From positions 17,367-81,366 of the forward strand of contig NZ_QLKQ01000024.1 in NCBI RefSeq assembly GCF_003349955.1: a stretch of 64,000 nt of DNA, read 5' to 3'. The notes under the pieces were generated by a model. It was not told where the DNA came from. It ran no database searches and saw only the letters and a list, made by a program, of their open reading frames with translations. Below are positions 18,553 to 27,519 of the stretch, piece by piece (the stretch's first letter is position 1; every line of letters begins with the position of its first letter). Source of the DNA: Azospirillum brasilense. GTDB lineage: Bacteria; Pseudomonadota; Alphaproteobacteria; Azospirillales; Azospirillaceae. A program made the translations under genes and the position numbers.

Positions 18553-20625
18553 ATGAGCAACGGTATCACCAAGGGCGCCATCGTCGGCGTCGACGTCGGC
18601 GGCACCTTCACCGACCTGTTCCATTACGACGAGGCGCGCGGCAGCTTCCGCACCGCCAAGGTCCCGTCCAACCGCGGCGACGAGGCGGTCGGCTTCCTCG
18701 CCGGGTTGCAGAGCTTCGGCCCGGTCGCCGATCTCGGCTCCATCGTCCACGGCACCACGGTCGGCACCAACGCGCTCTTGGAGCGCAAGGGCGCCAAGGT
18801 CGGGCTGATCACCACCGCCGGCTTCCGCGACGTGCTGGAGATGCGCCGCCGCGACCGCCGCCAGACCTGGGGCCTGTGGGGCGACTTCGTCCCGGTCGTC
18901 GACCGCGATCTGCGGCTGGAGGTGGCGGAGCGCACGCTGGCCGACGGCACCGTCCGCGCCGCCGTCGATCCCGACGAGGTGCGCGCTTGCGCCCGCCGGC
19001 TGGCCGCGATGGGGGCGGAGGCGCTGGCCATCGTCTTCATCAACGCCTACGCCAACCCGGCGAACGAGTTCGTGGCGCTGGAGGCGGCGCGCGACGTCTG
19101 GCCCAACGCCAATATTGAGTGCTCGTCGCGCATCCTGCCGGAGATCCGCGAGTTCGAGCGGACCTCGACCACGGCGCTGAACGCCTACCTCCAGCCGGTG
19201 GTCGGCAGCTACCTCGCCAAGCTCGACAACGCGCTGGCGGGGGAGGGGTTCGGCGGACGCTTCCACATCGTGCAGTCGAACGGCGGCGTCATGTCCACCG
19301 ACACCGCGCGGCGCCTGCCGGTGCGCACCGCCCTGTCGGGGCCGGCGGCCGGAGTCATCGCCGCGGCGGCGATCGCCAAGGCGGCGGGCTTCCCCAACGT
19401 CATCACCGGCGACCTCGGCGGCACCAGCTTCGACGTGTCGCTGGTGGTCGAGGGGCAGACCATGCTGGCCGCCCAGACCACCATCGACTTCGGTCTGGTC
19501 GTCCGCACGCCGATGATCGAGATCACCACCATCGGCGCCGGCGGCGGCTCCATCGCCGGGGTCGATCCCGGCGGCATGCTCCAGGTCGGGCCGGAGAGCG
19601 CCGGCTCGCGGCCGGGGCCGGTCTGCTACGGCCAGGGCAACAGCCGCCCGACGCTGACCGACGCCAACGTGCTGCTCGGCCGCATCAACGCGGAGCGTCC
19701 GATCGGCGGCAAGCTCGCCCGGCTGGACGTGGACGCCGCCCGCACCGCCATCGCCACCCACGTCGCCGAGCCGCTGGGCCTCGACGTCATGGCGGCGGCG
19801 GAGGCGGTGGTGCGCATCGCCAACAGCAAGATGGCCGGCGCCATCCGCCTCGTCTCCATCGAGCGCGGGCACGACCCGGCCAAGTTCGCCGCCGTGCCCT
19901 TCGGCGGCGGCGGCGCGCTGCATGTCGGCGCCCTCATCAAGGAGGTCGGGCTGAAGGCGGCGCTGGTGCCGCGCTTCCCCGGCGTGACCTCCGCGCTCGG
20001 CTGCGTCATCGCCGACATCCGGCACGATCAGGTGCAGACGGTGAACCTGCCGCTGGCCGGCATCGACGCCGCGTCGCTCGACCGCCGCATGGTGGAGGAG
20101 GCGACCGCCGCCCGCGCCGTGGTGGAGTCCGCCGGCCTCAGCGTCGAGCGCATCGACCTCGTCTTCGAACTCGACATGCATTACATCGGCCAGACCCACA
20201 CGGTCGCCGTGCCGCTGCCGGTGTCGGTGGCGAACGGCACGACAGGCGTCGATGAGACGACCATCCGCGCCGCCTTCGAGCGCGCCTATCAGGCGTCCTT
20301 CAGCCGGCTGCTGCCGGGGGTCGGCGCCAAGATCGTCAACCTGCGCACCGCCGCCATCGGCCGCCGTCCGCATTTCGACCTCGCCGCCCTGGCCCCGGCC
20401 GCCGGAACGACGGTGGAGGGCGCCCATGCCGGGTCGCGGCCCGTCTGGTTCGACGGGGCGTGGCACGAGACGGCGGTCTACAATCGGCTCGACCTGCCGG
20501 TCGGCGCGCGCATCCAGGGTCCGGCGATCCTGGAGCAGCCGGACGCCACCACCGTCATCGACCCCGACCTGAGCGCCCGCGTCGACGGCTATGGCAACGT
20601 CATCGTGGAAAGGAGCGCCCGATGA
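18553..20625 (+). CDS. Hydantoinase A/oxoprolinase family subunit
   Basis: This 690-residue protein carries the Hydant_A_N phosphate-binding motif VGVDVGGTFTD near residues 12-22 and the core blocks VHGTTVGTNALLERKGAKVG, SSRILPEIREFERTSTT and GDLGGTSFDVSLV, which are the ASKHA-type ATP-binding elements. It forms the ATP-using subunit with the HyuB-type protein. Exact ring substrate is not readable. Its stop overlaps the next start as ATGA. Confidence 0.9.
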   Translation: MSNGITKGAIVGVDVGGTFTDLFHYDEARGSFRTAKVPSNRGDEAVGFLAGLQSFGPVADLGSIVHGTTVGTNALLERKGAKVGLITTAGFRDVLEMRRRDRRQTWGLWGDFVPVVDRDLRLEVAERTLADGTVRAAVDPDEVRACARRLAAMGAEALAIVFINAYANPANEFVALEAARDVWPNANIECSSRILPEIREFERTSTTALNAYLQPVVGSYLAKLDNALAGEGFGGRFHIVQSNGGVMSTDTARRLPVRTALSGPAAGVIAAAAIAKAAGFPNVITGDLGGTSFDVSLVVEGQTMLAAQTTIDFGLVVRTPMIEITTIGAGGGSIAGVDPGGMLQVGPESAGSRPGPVCYGQGNSRPTLTDANVLLGRINAERPIGGKLARLDVDAARTAIATHVAEPLGLDVMAAAEAVVRIANSKMAGAIRLVSIERGHDPAKFAAVPFGGGGALHVGALIKEVGLKAALVPRFPGVTSALGCVIADIRHDQVQTVNLPLAGIDAASLDRRMVEEATAARAVVESAGLSVERIDLVFELDMHYIGQTHTVAVPLPVSVANGTTGVDETTIRAAFERAYQASFSRLLPGVGAKIVNLRTAAIGRRPHFDLAALAPAAGTTVEGAHAGSRPVWFDGAWHETAVYNRLDLPVGARIQGPAILEQPDATTVIDPDLSARVDGYGNVIVERSAR

Positions 20626-21236
20626 GCGGCACGGCCATTCCGATGGAGCGCACCGCGCTTCTGGTCTGCGACCTGCAGAACGACTTTCTCCACCCGGAGG
20701 GGGCCTATGGCCGCGCCGGCCAGACGGCGCCGGAGATTCTGGCGCTTCCGGAACGGGTGAAGCCGCTGGCCGACCTTCTGCGGTCGCGCGGCGGCTGGGT
20801 GATCTCGACCAACTTCACCCTCGTGCCGGGCCGTGGCGGCGAGCCGATGATCTCCCCGCACCTGAAAGCTCTGCGCCCCTTCCTGGCGAAGGGCGACTTC
20901 CAGCCGGGCGGCTGGGGGCACCGCACGGTGGACGCGCTCCAGCCCGTCGATGTCGAGGTGGAGAAGATCGCCTATTCCGCCTTCTACATGTCGCGGCTGG
21001 AGTGGGTGCTGCGCAAATGCGGGGTGGAGCGGCTGCTGGTCTGCGGCATCGTCACCAACGGCGGCGTCGCCTCCACCGTGCGCGACGCCCATGTCCGCGA
21101 CTTCGACACCATCCTTCTTGAGGACGGCTGCGCCGCCTTCACGCCGCAGGTCCATGACGTCTCGGTCGACGCCCTGCGCCCGGTCTGCCGCGTGGCGACG
21201 GTCGCGACGATGCTGGAGGAGTTGGCCGGGCCATGA
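20622..21236 (+). CDS. Isochorismatase-fold hydrolase lacking the catalytic cysteine
   Basis: This 204-residue protein has the isochorismatase/cysteine-hydrolase fold. D17 (in VCDLQNDF) and K115 (in VEKIAYSAF) match two members of the catalytic triad. At the nucleophile position amidohydrolases such as RutB read TNVCVEST, whereas here the sequence is TNGGVAST, so the cysteine is replaced by G148. True isochorismatases (EntB, PhzD) also lack that cysteine. It may therefore hydrolyse a vinyl-ether-like bond, or act by another mechanism, rather than cleave an amide. ATGA overlaps couple it to both neighbours in the catabolic run. Confidence 0.85.
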   Translation: MSGTAIPMERTALLVCDLQNDFLHPEGAYGRAGQTAPEILALPERVKPLADLLRSRGGWVISTNFTLVPGRGGEPMISPHLKALRPFLAKGDFQPGGWGHRTVDALQPVDVEVEKIAYSAFYMSRLEWVLRKCGVERLLVCGIVTNGGVASTVRDAHVRDFDTILLEDGCAAFTPQVHDVSVDALRPVCRVATVATMLEELAGP

Positions 21237-22654
21237 GCCTCATCCTGCCCGCCGAGGGCGTGGCGTTCGAATTCACGGTGCCCGTCGTCGTGATCGGCGG
21301 CGGGGCGGCCGGGATGATCGCAGCCCTCGCCGCCCATGAACGCGGGGCGGCGGTGCTGGTGTTGGAGCGCGACGCGCTGCCCCAGGGCTCCACCGCCCTG
21401 TCGGCCGGCCTGATCCCGGCGCCGGGCACCCGCTGGCAGCGCGCCGCCGGGATCGAGGACAGCCCGGAGCGCTTCGCCGCCGACATCATCGCCAAGGCGA
21501 AGGGGGAGCCCGACCCGGAGGACGTCTCCCGCGTCGCCCGCACCGTCGGCCCGGCGCTGGAATGGCTGGCCGACCGCTACGGCCTGCCGTTCTCGGTGAT
21601 CGACAACTTCACCTATCCCGGCCACAGCGCCCGGCGCATGCACGGGCTGCCCAGCCGGTCGGGGGCGGAACTGATCGACCGGCTGCGCGGCGCCGTCGAG
21701 GCCGCCGGCATCGACGTGCTGTGCGAGGCGCAGGTGACCGCGCTCCACGCCGACGGCGCGCGCGTCCGCGGCGTCGAGGTCACCCGCCCCGACGGCAGCG
21801 TCGAGCGGGTCGGCTGCGCGGCGCTGATCCTCGCCTGCAACGGCTATGGCGGCAACCGGGCGCTGGTCGAGCGCCATGTCCCGGAACTGGCCGACGCGCT
21901 CTATTTCGGCCATCCCGGCAACCAGGGCGACGCTCTGCTCTGGGGCGAGGCGCTGGGGGCGGCGACGCGGCATCTGTCGGGGCACCAGGGCCATGGCTCG
22001 GTCGCCCATCCCGCCGGCATCCTGGTCACCTGGGCGACGGTCACCGAGGGCGGTGTGCAGGTGAACACCGAGGGCAGGCGCTTCTCCAACGAGGCGCAGG
22101 GCTATTCGGAGCAGGCCGCCGTCGTGCTGCGCCAGCCCGACGGCATCGCCTGGACCGTCTTCGACGAGCGCATCGCCACCGTTGCCCGCCAGTTCGAGGA
22201 TTTCCGGCAGGCCGAGGCGATGGGCGCGGTGCTCGGCGCCGACGATCCGGCGGACCTCGCCCGCCAGATGAAGGTCGACGCGGCGGCGCTGGCCGCGACG
22301 CTGGACGAGGTCGAGCGGTTGAAGGCGGCGGGGGAGGCCGACGGCTTCGGCCGGAACTTTGCCGGCGCCGCGCCGCTGGTCGCCCCCTACCGCGCCGTCC
22401 GCGTCACCGGCGCCCTGTTCCACACCCAGGGCGGGCTGGTCGTCGACGACGACGCCCGCGTGTTGGCCAAGACGCCGGACGGGCAGGGCGGTCCGCTGCC
22501 CAACCTCTACGCCGCCGGCGGGGCCGCCTGCGGCGTGTCGGGAGCGAAGGCGTCCGGCTATCTGTCCGGCAACGGGCTGCTGACCGCGGTGGCGCTGGGG
22601 CGCATCGCCGGGGCGGCCGCCGCGGACGCCGTGAAGAAGGAAGGCAACCCATGA
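21233..22654 (+). CDS. FAD-dependent oxidoreductase, fumarate reductase flavoprotein type
   Basis: This 473-residue flavoprotein has an N-terminal dinucleotide fold ([21 protein letters not shown], residues about 18-38) followed by the FAD_binding_2 arrangement with [16 protein letters not shown] and the C-terminal FAD block [17 protein letters not shown]. Relatives reduce or oxidise C=C bonds next to carboxylates (fumarate and urocanate reductase, tricarballylate dehydrogenase). No signal peptide or heme domain is present, so it is soluble. It overlaps both neighbours by ATGA. Confidence 0.85.
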   Translation: MSLILPAEGVAFEFTVPVVVIGGGAAGMIAALAAHERGAAVLVLERDALPQGSTALSAGLIPAPGTRWQRAAGIEDSPERFAADIIAKAKGEPDPEDVSRVARTVGPALEWLADRYGLPFSVIDNFTYPGHSARRMHGLPSRSGAELIDRLRGAVEAAGIDVLCEAQVTALHADGARVRGVEVTRPDGSVERVGCAALILACNGYGGNRALVERHVPELADALYFGHPGNQGDALLWGEALGAATRHLSGHQGHGSVAHPAGILVTWATVTEGGVQVNTEGRRFSNEAQGYSEQAAVVLRQPDGIAWTVFDERIATVARQFEDFRQAEAMGAVLGADDPADLARQMKVDAAALAATLDEVERLKAAGEADGFGRNFAGAAPLVAPYRAVRVTGALFHTQGGLVVDDDARVLAKTPDGQGGPLPNLYAAGGAACGVSGAKASGYLSGNGLLTAVALGRIAGAAAADAVKKEGNP

Positions 22655-24072
22655 CGCAGTCCCCCCGCAGCCTGTTCGACAAGGTCTGGGACGCCCATCT
22701 GGTGGCGACCCGGCCGGACGGGCAGGCGCTGCTCGCCATCGACCGGCATTTCCTGCACGAGGGCTCGTTCCACGCCTTCGGCATGATCGACCACGCCAAG
22801 CGTGCGGTGCGCCGGCCGGAGCTGACCTTCGCCGTCGCCGACCATTACGTGCCCTCGCACAGCCGGGCCAAGCCGATCGCCGATCCGGAAATCGCCAACA
22901 TGGTGACGATGCTGGAGGCGAACGCCGGCCGCCATGGCCTGCGCCATTTCGGCCTGCACGACCCGGCGCAGGGCATCGTCCATGTGCTGGCTCCGGAACA
23001 GGGGCTGACCCTGCCGGGCCTGACCATCGTCTGCGGCGACAGCCACACCTCGACCCATGGCGCCTTCGGGGCGCTGGCCTTCGGCATCGGCGCCACCGAG
23101 GTATCCCATGTGCTGGCGACGCAGACGCTTTGGCAGCGCCGGCCCAGAACCATGCGCGTCACCGTCGATGGGGAGCTGGGCGCCCATGTGACGGCCAAGG
23201 ACCTGATCCTGGCGGTGATCGGCTTCATCGGCGCCGATGGGGCCGCCGGCCATGTCATCGAATACGCCGGCAGCGCCATCCGCGCCCTGTCGATGGAAGG
23301 CCGGCTGACCGTCTGCAACATGTCGATCGAGGCGGGGGCGCGGGCCGGCATGATCGCCCCCGACGACACCACCTTCTCATGGATCGAAGGGCGGGTTTAT
23401 GCCCCCAAGGGGGAGTTGTTCGACCGCGCGGTCGCGCACTGGCGGACCCTGCCGAGCGACCCGGACGCCGCCTTCGACCGCGAGGTGTCGCTCGACGCCG
23501 CGGCCATCGCCCCCTCGGTCACCTGGGGCACCAGCCCGGAGACCGCGGTTCCGGTCACCGGCGCGGTTCCCGATCCCCGCGCCGAGAGCGACCCGGTGCG
23601 CGCCGGACAGATGCGCAAGATGCTCGATTACATGGGGCTGACCCCCGGCACGCGGCTGGAGGAGGTCTCCATCGACCGCGTCTTCATCGGCTCCTGCACC
23701 AACGCCCGGCTGGAGGACCTGCGCGCCGCCGCCGCCGTGCTGCGCGGCCGCCGCGCCGTGGTGCCGGGGCTGGTGGTTCCGGGGTCGGTCCCGGTGCGCC
23801 GTCAGGCCGAGGCGGAGGGGCTGGACCGCGTGTTCACCGACGCCGGCCTGGAATGGGGCGAGCCCGGCTGTTCGATGTGCGTCGGCATCAACGGCGACCT
23901 CGTCCCGGCGGGGGAGCGTTGCGCCTCCACCACCAACCGCAACTTCCCCGGCCGTCAGGGGCCGAACGCGCGCACGCATCTGATGAGCTCGGCGATGGCC
24001 GCCGCCGCCGCCGTGACCGGCAAACTCTCCGATGTCCGGACGCTCGATGTCCGCAAGCTGGGAGCTTCGTAA
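22651..24072 (+). CDS. LeuC/aconitase-family hydro-lyase, large subunit
   Basis: This 473-residue protein is a LeuC-type large subunit of an iron-sulfur hydro-lyase. The three [4Fe-4S] ligands are present at C349 (GSCTN), C407 and C410 (CSMC), and [21 protein letters not shown] is intact. It would isomerise or hydrate 3-isopropylmalate or a related substituted maleate such as citraconate or dimethylmaleate. Its place inside a transporter-plus-catabolism operon, with no leuA/leuB nearby, argues for a catabolic substrate rather than leucine synthesis. ATGA overlap with the flavoprotein gene; leuD-like follows 2 nt later. Confidence 0.85.
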   Translation: MTQSPRSLFDKVWDAHLVATRPDGQALLAIDRHFLHEGSFHAFGMIDHAKRAVRRPELTFAVADHYVPSHSRAKPIADPEIANMVTMLEANAGRHGLRHFGLHDPAQGIVHVLAPEQGLTLPGLTIVCGDSHTSTHGAFGALAFGIGATEVSHVLATQTLWQRRPRTMRVTVDGELGAHVTAKDLILAVIGFIGADGAAGHVIEYAGSAIRALSMEGRLTVCNMSIEAGARAGMIAPDDTTFSWIEGRVYAPKGELFDRAVAHWRTLPSDPDAAFDREVSLDAAAIAPSVTWGTSPETAVPVTGAVPDPRAESDPVRAGQMRKMLDYMGLTPGTRLEEVSIDRVFIGSCTNARLEDLRAAAAVLRGRRAVVPGLVVPGSVPVRRQAEAEGLDRVFTDAGLEWGEPGCSMCVGINGDLVPAGERCASTTNRNFPGRQGPNARTHLMSSAMAAAAAVTGKLSDVRTLDVRKLGAS

Positions 24073-24074
24073 GG

Positions 24075-24671
24075 ATGGACCCCTTCGTCACGCTGACCGC
24101 TCCGGCGGTGCCGCTCGACATCGCCAACATCGACACCGACCAGCTGCTCCCGGCGCGCTTCCTGAAGAAGCCGCGCAGCGCCGGCTACGGCAACTTCCTG
24201 CTCCATGATGAGCGCAAGCCGGGCTTTCCGCTGGACGACCCGGCCTATGCGGGTGCCCGCGTGCTGGTGACCGACCGCAATTTCGGCTGCGGGTCGTCGC
24301 GGGAGGGGGCGGTCTACGCGCTGGTGGACGGCGGGTTCCGCTGCGTCGTCGCCCCCAGCTTCGGCGACATCTTCGCCGCCAACGCCGCCAAGAACGGCCT
24401 GCTGACCATCACCCTGCCGGAGGAGACGGTGGCGGAGCTGCGCCGCCAGTTGCAGGAGACTCCGGGCGCCGCCGTCACCGTGGACCTGCCGGCCCAAACC
24501 CTGACCGGCCCGGACGGACGGCCGCTGCCCTTCGCCATCGACCCGTTCAAGAAGGAATGCCTGATCGAGGGGCTCGACGACGTGGCGCTGACCCTGCGCC
24601 ACCAGGACGCCATCGCCGCCTTCGACCGCAGGGACGCCGAGGCCCGGCCCTGGCTGGTGCCGGAAACCTGA
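24075..24671 (+). CDS. LeuD/aconitase-family hydro-lyase, small subunit
   Basis: This 198-residue swivel-domain subunit pairs with the preceding LeuC-like protein. It has NIDTDQLLPARFLKK and the substrate-loop block RNFGCGSSREGAVYAL of LeuD proteins. The gene starts 2 nt after the large-subunit stop, with TAAGG as ribosome site. It is the last gene of the GntR cluster; a convergent gene starts 15 nt later and no terminator hairpin is evident in the gap. Confidence 0.87.
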   Translation: MDPFVTLTAPAVPLDIANIDTDQLLPARFLKKPRSAGYGNFLLHDERKPGFPLDDPAYAGARVLVTDRNFGCGSSREGAVYALVDGGFRCVVAPSFGDIFAANAAKNGLLTITLPEETVAELRRQLQETPGAAVTVDLPAQTLTGPDGRPLPFAIDPFKKECLIEGLDDVALTLRHQDAIAAFDRRDAEARPWLVPET

Positions 24672-24686
24672 CGGCTTGATGCCGGA

Positions 24687-25583
24687 TTACGGTGCCCCGT
24701 CGCACACCACCCGGTTGCGGCCGCCGTTCTTGGCGCGGTACAGCGCCTCGTCCGCCCGGGCGAGCACCGCGGCGACGCTGGTCTCGCCCGGCCGCAGCGC
24801 GCTGACTCCGATGCTGACGGTGAAGGTGAGGACGGACCCGGCGCCGTTGGCGATGCGCACGTCGGTTCCGGCCAGCGCCCGGCGCAGCCGCTCCGCCAGC
24901 AGCGCCGCTCCCTGCGGCGGCGTCTCGGGCAGCAGGATGGCGAACTCCTCGCCGCCCAGCCGGCCCAGGACGTCCGCGCCGCGCACCATGGACCGGCAGA
25001 CCCGGACCACGCTGCGGATCGCCTCGTCCCCGGTGGCGTGGCCGTAGGTGTCGTTGACCTTCTTGAAGTGGTCGATGTCCAGCATGATCGCCGACAGCGG
25101 CTGGCCGTTGCGTTGCGCCCGCGCCACCTCGTCGGCGGCCCGCGCCATGAATCGCCCGCGGTTCAGCGCTCCGGTCAGCGAATCGGTGGTGGCAAGCCGC
25201 TCCAACTGGCGCTGCATGTCGACCACGCGGGAGGCGGCGAGCAGGCGGGCGCGCAGCCATGTCAGGTCCAGCGGCTTGCGCAGGAACTCGTCGGCGCCGT
25301 TCTCCACGACCTCGAAGAACTGGTTGGTGATGCTGCCGGGAATCATCAGCATGAGATAGAGGTGCCGTTCCCGCTGCGCCGCGCGCAGATGCCAGCAGAC
25401 CTCCACGCCCTCCATCTCGCCGACGCGAAAATCAACGAGCGCGATGTCGATGGGCTCGTCGCGGCAGCGGGCCAGCGCCGCCTGACCGCTTTCGGCGAAG
25501 GCCGTCTGATGGCCGAAGCCTTCAAGCTGCTGGCACAGCACCGTGCGCGCCATGCGCGAATCGTCCACCACCAAAATCCGCAT
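24687..25583 (-). CDS. PleD-like response regulator with GGDEF diguanylate cyclase domain
   Basis: This 298-residue protein has a receiver domain (D7, D8, phospho-acceptor D51, K103) at residues 1-120 and a GGDEF domain at about 130-295. The active-site motif is GGEEF at 210-214, and an inhibitory RxxD site (RGAD, 201-204) lies 5 residues upstream, so it should make cyclic-di-GMP under product inhibition. MRILVVDD is chosen as start; 11 extra residues upstream do not belong to the domain. No histidine kinase is adjacent. It is convergent with the LeuD-like gene. Confidence 0.9.
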   Translation of the reverse strand: MRILVVDDSRMARTVLCQQLEGFGHQTAFAESGQAALARCRDEPIDIALVDFRVGEMEGVEVCWHLRAAQRERHLYLMLMIPGSITNQFFEVVENGADEFLRKPLDLTWLRARLLAASRVVDMQRQLERLATTDSLTGALNRGRFMARAADEVARAQRNGQPLSAIMLDIDHFKKVNDTYGHATGDEAIRSVVRVCRSMVRGADVLGRLGGEEFAILLPETPPQGAALLAERLRRALAGTDVRIANGAGSVLTFTVSIGVSALRPGETSVAAVLARADEALYRAKNGGRNRVVCDGAP

Positions 25584-26006
25584 GCGGCCTCCACGACCAT
25601 GGCTCCAGAGAACCACAAAGCCCTGAAGGAAACATTACAACCGTATGGATTTTCGAATGATGCCAGCGAGCGTAGCCGCCGACTCACTGGGAGGGATTCA
25701 TGGCAACGATGGTACTGGATAGGCCGACGACCGGGCCGTGATTCCTGGACTATGTCGAGCAGGTCCTGTGCCCGACGCTGCAAGCGGGCGATGTCGTGAC
25801 GATGGACAACCTACCAGCCGATAAAAGTGCGGCCGGTGCGGGGCTCACCAGAAGACTGCACAGTGTCCCGCCCCTGCACGGAACACTATATCCGGTGATC
25901 GCCGAATGGAGATCATTTCAAGGCGTTCCGACATACTTCGCGCTTGCATCCTTGACAATGCTTCCGGACATTACCGAGGATTGTCCTGTCGCAGCTTGGT
26001 ATACAC
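25584..26006. other. Gene-free, AT-richer interval holding a transposase remnant
   Basis: This stretch of about 420 nt is visibly less GC-rich than the flanks and has no intact gene. It contains an IS630-type transposase fragment (next entry). A TTGACA at 25952 lacks a convincing -10 element. No IS ends or target-site duplications could be found. Confidence 0.6.
25694..25838 (+). pseudogene. IS630-family transposase remnant with in-frame stop
   Basis: Translating from 25694 gives GFMATMVLDRPTTGP, a TGA stop at 25739-25741, then FLDYVEQVLCPTLQAGDVV and TMDNLPADK in the same frame. This is the segment that precedes and includes the second catalytic region of IS630/Tc1-type DDE transposases (usual form MDNL..HK; here the His is Asp). 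Similarity fades after about 25838 and the downstream YSPD-NPIE block is absent. It is a decayed internal fragment of about 50 codons. Confidence 0.65.
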
Positions 26007-26402
26007 ATGCGCGCGCTGCTTCCCATCCACCGCCCTCTGGCCACCGCCGTGGCCTTCCTCATGCTGGTGGGGTGCAACGTGCCACAAGCCAACGATCCAA
26101 ACACTGTGGTGGCGCTGCGCTGGGAGCGTCCGAACTCCAGCCAGACCGATTTTCAAGCCGACGTTGCGCGATGCGACTATGAAGTCAGTGCCGTGGTTCC
26201 GCCCGCCCAATATCATCCTTTCGCGACCAACGTATGGGTGCTTCTCCAAGATCAGATCAATATCTCCGACGCAGAGTCCCGAATGCGCGCACTGATGGAG
26301 AAGTGTCTGCTCGCCCATGGCTGGCAGAAGGTTGCCCTGTTTGCCAACGCACGCACAAGCCACCCTCAAGCCCTCGAATTCAAACCACGCCAACTGCAGT
26401 AA
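26007..26402 (+). CDS. Uncharacterised lipoprotein
   Basis: This 131-residue protein has a short basic start, a hydrophobic stretch and a lipobox ending in LVGC (C near residue 23), so it is predicted to be lipidated and exported. The mature part has no domain I recognise; it contains two further cysteines (DVARCDYEV and LMEKCLLAHGW), which might pair. Codon use is less GC-biased than in the neighbours. It lies 21 nt upstream of a second lipoprotein gene on the same strand. Confidence 0.6.
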   Translation: MRALLPIHRPLATAVAFLMLVGCNVPQANDPNTVVALRWERPNSSQTDFQADVARCDYEVSAVVPPAQYHPFATNVWVLLQDQINISDAESRMRALMEKCLLAHGWQKVALFANARTSHPQALEFKPRQLQ

Positions 26403-26423
26403 TCATTTACGGAGGAAATCACT

Positions 26424-27008
26424 GTGAAGCTGGTGCCCCTTGCCCTGACCGCCGCCTTGGTGCTGGCGGTATCCGCGTGCCAGCAGACCAAGTTCTATGC
26501 CGGCGGCGCCACCTTCGATACGAAGGAGGAGGCATTGACCTTCACGCGCAACGTCACATCAGCCACTGTCCAGCAGATCCAACCATTGCCGAGCCCGATC
26601 GCCGATACTCTTACGATTGTGGTGCCCACGCGCGAGCATGCGGCGGCCATTTTGAAGGCAGGCAACCCCAACCCTTCCCCAGACTACCTCGACTATCTCT
26701 CCGATGCCGCCGTTATCAACTGGTCGCTTCCTGCACAACAGGTGGAGCGTCGGGGCTCCTTCAAACGCGTAATCGTTCAACAAGCCGAGGTGCCTTCGCT
26801 TGCCGACATTAAGCCGGGCGGCTACCTGCTCTGGCTTGAGGCGCCAACGCGGGCCCAGTTCTTCTTCCATGTTGCTGAACGCGGCGCAACGAAGACGAGC
26901 CAGCTCGAACTGCGCGACCTCTCAGCCAGTTCTCCACGCGACCAAGTGATGAATTTTCTGGAATCTTTGGAGCAGTACGTGCGCACCCACCCACCCCAGA
27001 AATCTTGA
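26424..27008 (+). CDS. Uncharacterised lipoprotein
   Basis: This 194-residue protein begins with a lipoprotein signal (LALTAALVLAVSAC, C19) and then QQTKFYAGGATFDTKEEAL. The GTG start has a clear GGAGG 8 nt upstream. No family is recognised; the mature region looks globular and soluble, with a predicted hydrophobic PGGYLLWLEAP strand region. Together with the preceding gene it may encode a two-lipoprotein envelope unit of an islet next to tRNA-Ser. Confidence 0.65.
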   Translation: MKLVPLALTAALVLAVSACQQTKFYAGGATFDTKEEALTFTRNVTSATVQQIQPLPSPIADTLTIVVPTREHAAAILKAGNPNPSPDYLDYLSDAAVINWSLPAQQVERRGSFKRVIVQQAEVPSLADIKPGGYLLWLEAPTRAQFFFHVAERGATKTSQLELRDLSASSPRDQVMNFLESLEQYVRTHPPQKS

Positions 27009-27226
27009 TGCTCGTGACGAGCCGTCTTCTTCGGCAGGATGACACGCCCTCGGTCACACCCACTACGGCGGGCCGCTCGCCGCGACGGCGCTACCCACTA
27101 TCCTACCCATCATCAGGAGCCGGCTTCCGGCGGTCAAGGGCGATGATTGGCGAAGGAAGTACCGGGCTAAAATCCAGCAAACATGCGGGTTTGGCGGGCT
27201 TCAGCGAAGTTCGACGAAGAAGAAAT

Positions 27227-27316
27227 TGGCGGATGGGGTGGGATTCGAACCCACGGTGGGGTTGCCCCCACGCCAGTTTTCAAGACTGGAGCCTTAAACC
27301 GCTCGGCCACCCATCC
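27227..27316 (-). tRNA. tRNA-Ser(UGA)
   Basis: The minus strand folds as a class II tRNA: acceptor GGATGGG/CCCATCC with encoded CCA, D-arm GGCCGAGCGG, anticodon stem CCAGT/ACTGG with loop CTTGAAA (anticodon TGA), a long variable arm (GTGGGG/CCCCAC) and TΨC loop GGTTCGAATCC. Length 90 nt. Its 3' end faces the AT-richer islet. Confidence 0.96.
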
Positions 27317-27519
27317 AAACAACGCATTCAAGGACTTAGCCTCGCGCGTTGAGGGGATCACTCATTCTGATCCTCACCCCGATCCCCGTAATTGGTGCCT
27401 TATACCGGCTCTCCACGTGCCGGGGAACGGAAGCGGGGCGAACATGCCGTTTCCTGGTTCTCCGGTCAACTCGCTTTTGATCGCTGTTGCGCAGCGACCA
27501 ACCCGGTTCAAGGGGGGCG

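Noticed and set aside
22651..24671. Leucine-biosynthesis isopropylmalate isomerase
   Set aside because: Cannot be excluded by sequence, but no leuA/leuB nearby and the operon is catabolic, so the plain leuCD name is not given.
27009..27226. Integrase or attachment-site remnant beside tRNA-Ser
   Set aside because: Nothing recognisable in the translation of either strand and no repeat of the tRNA end was seen.
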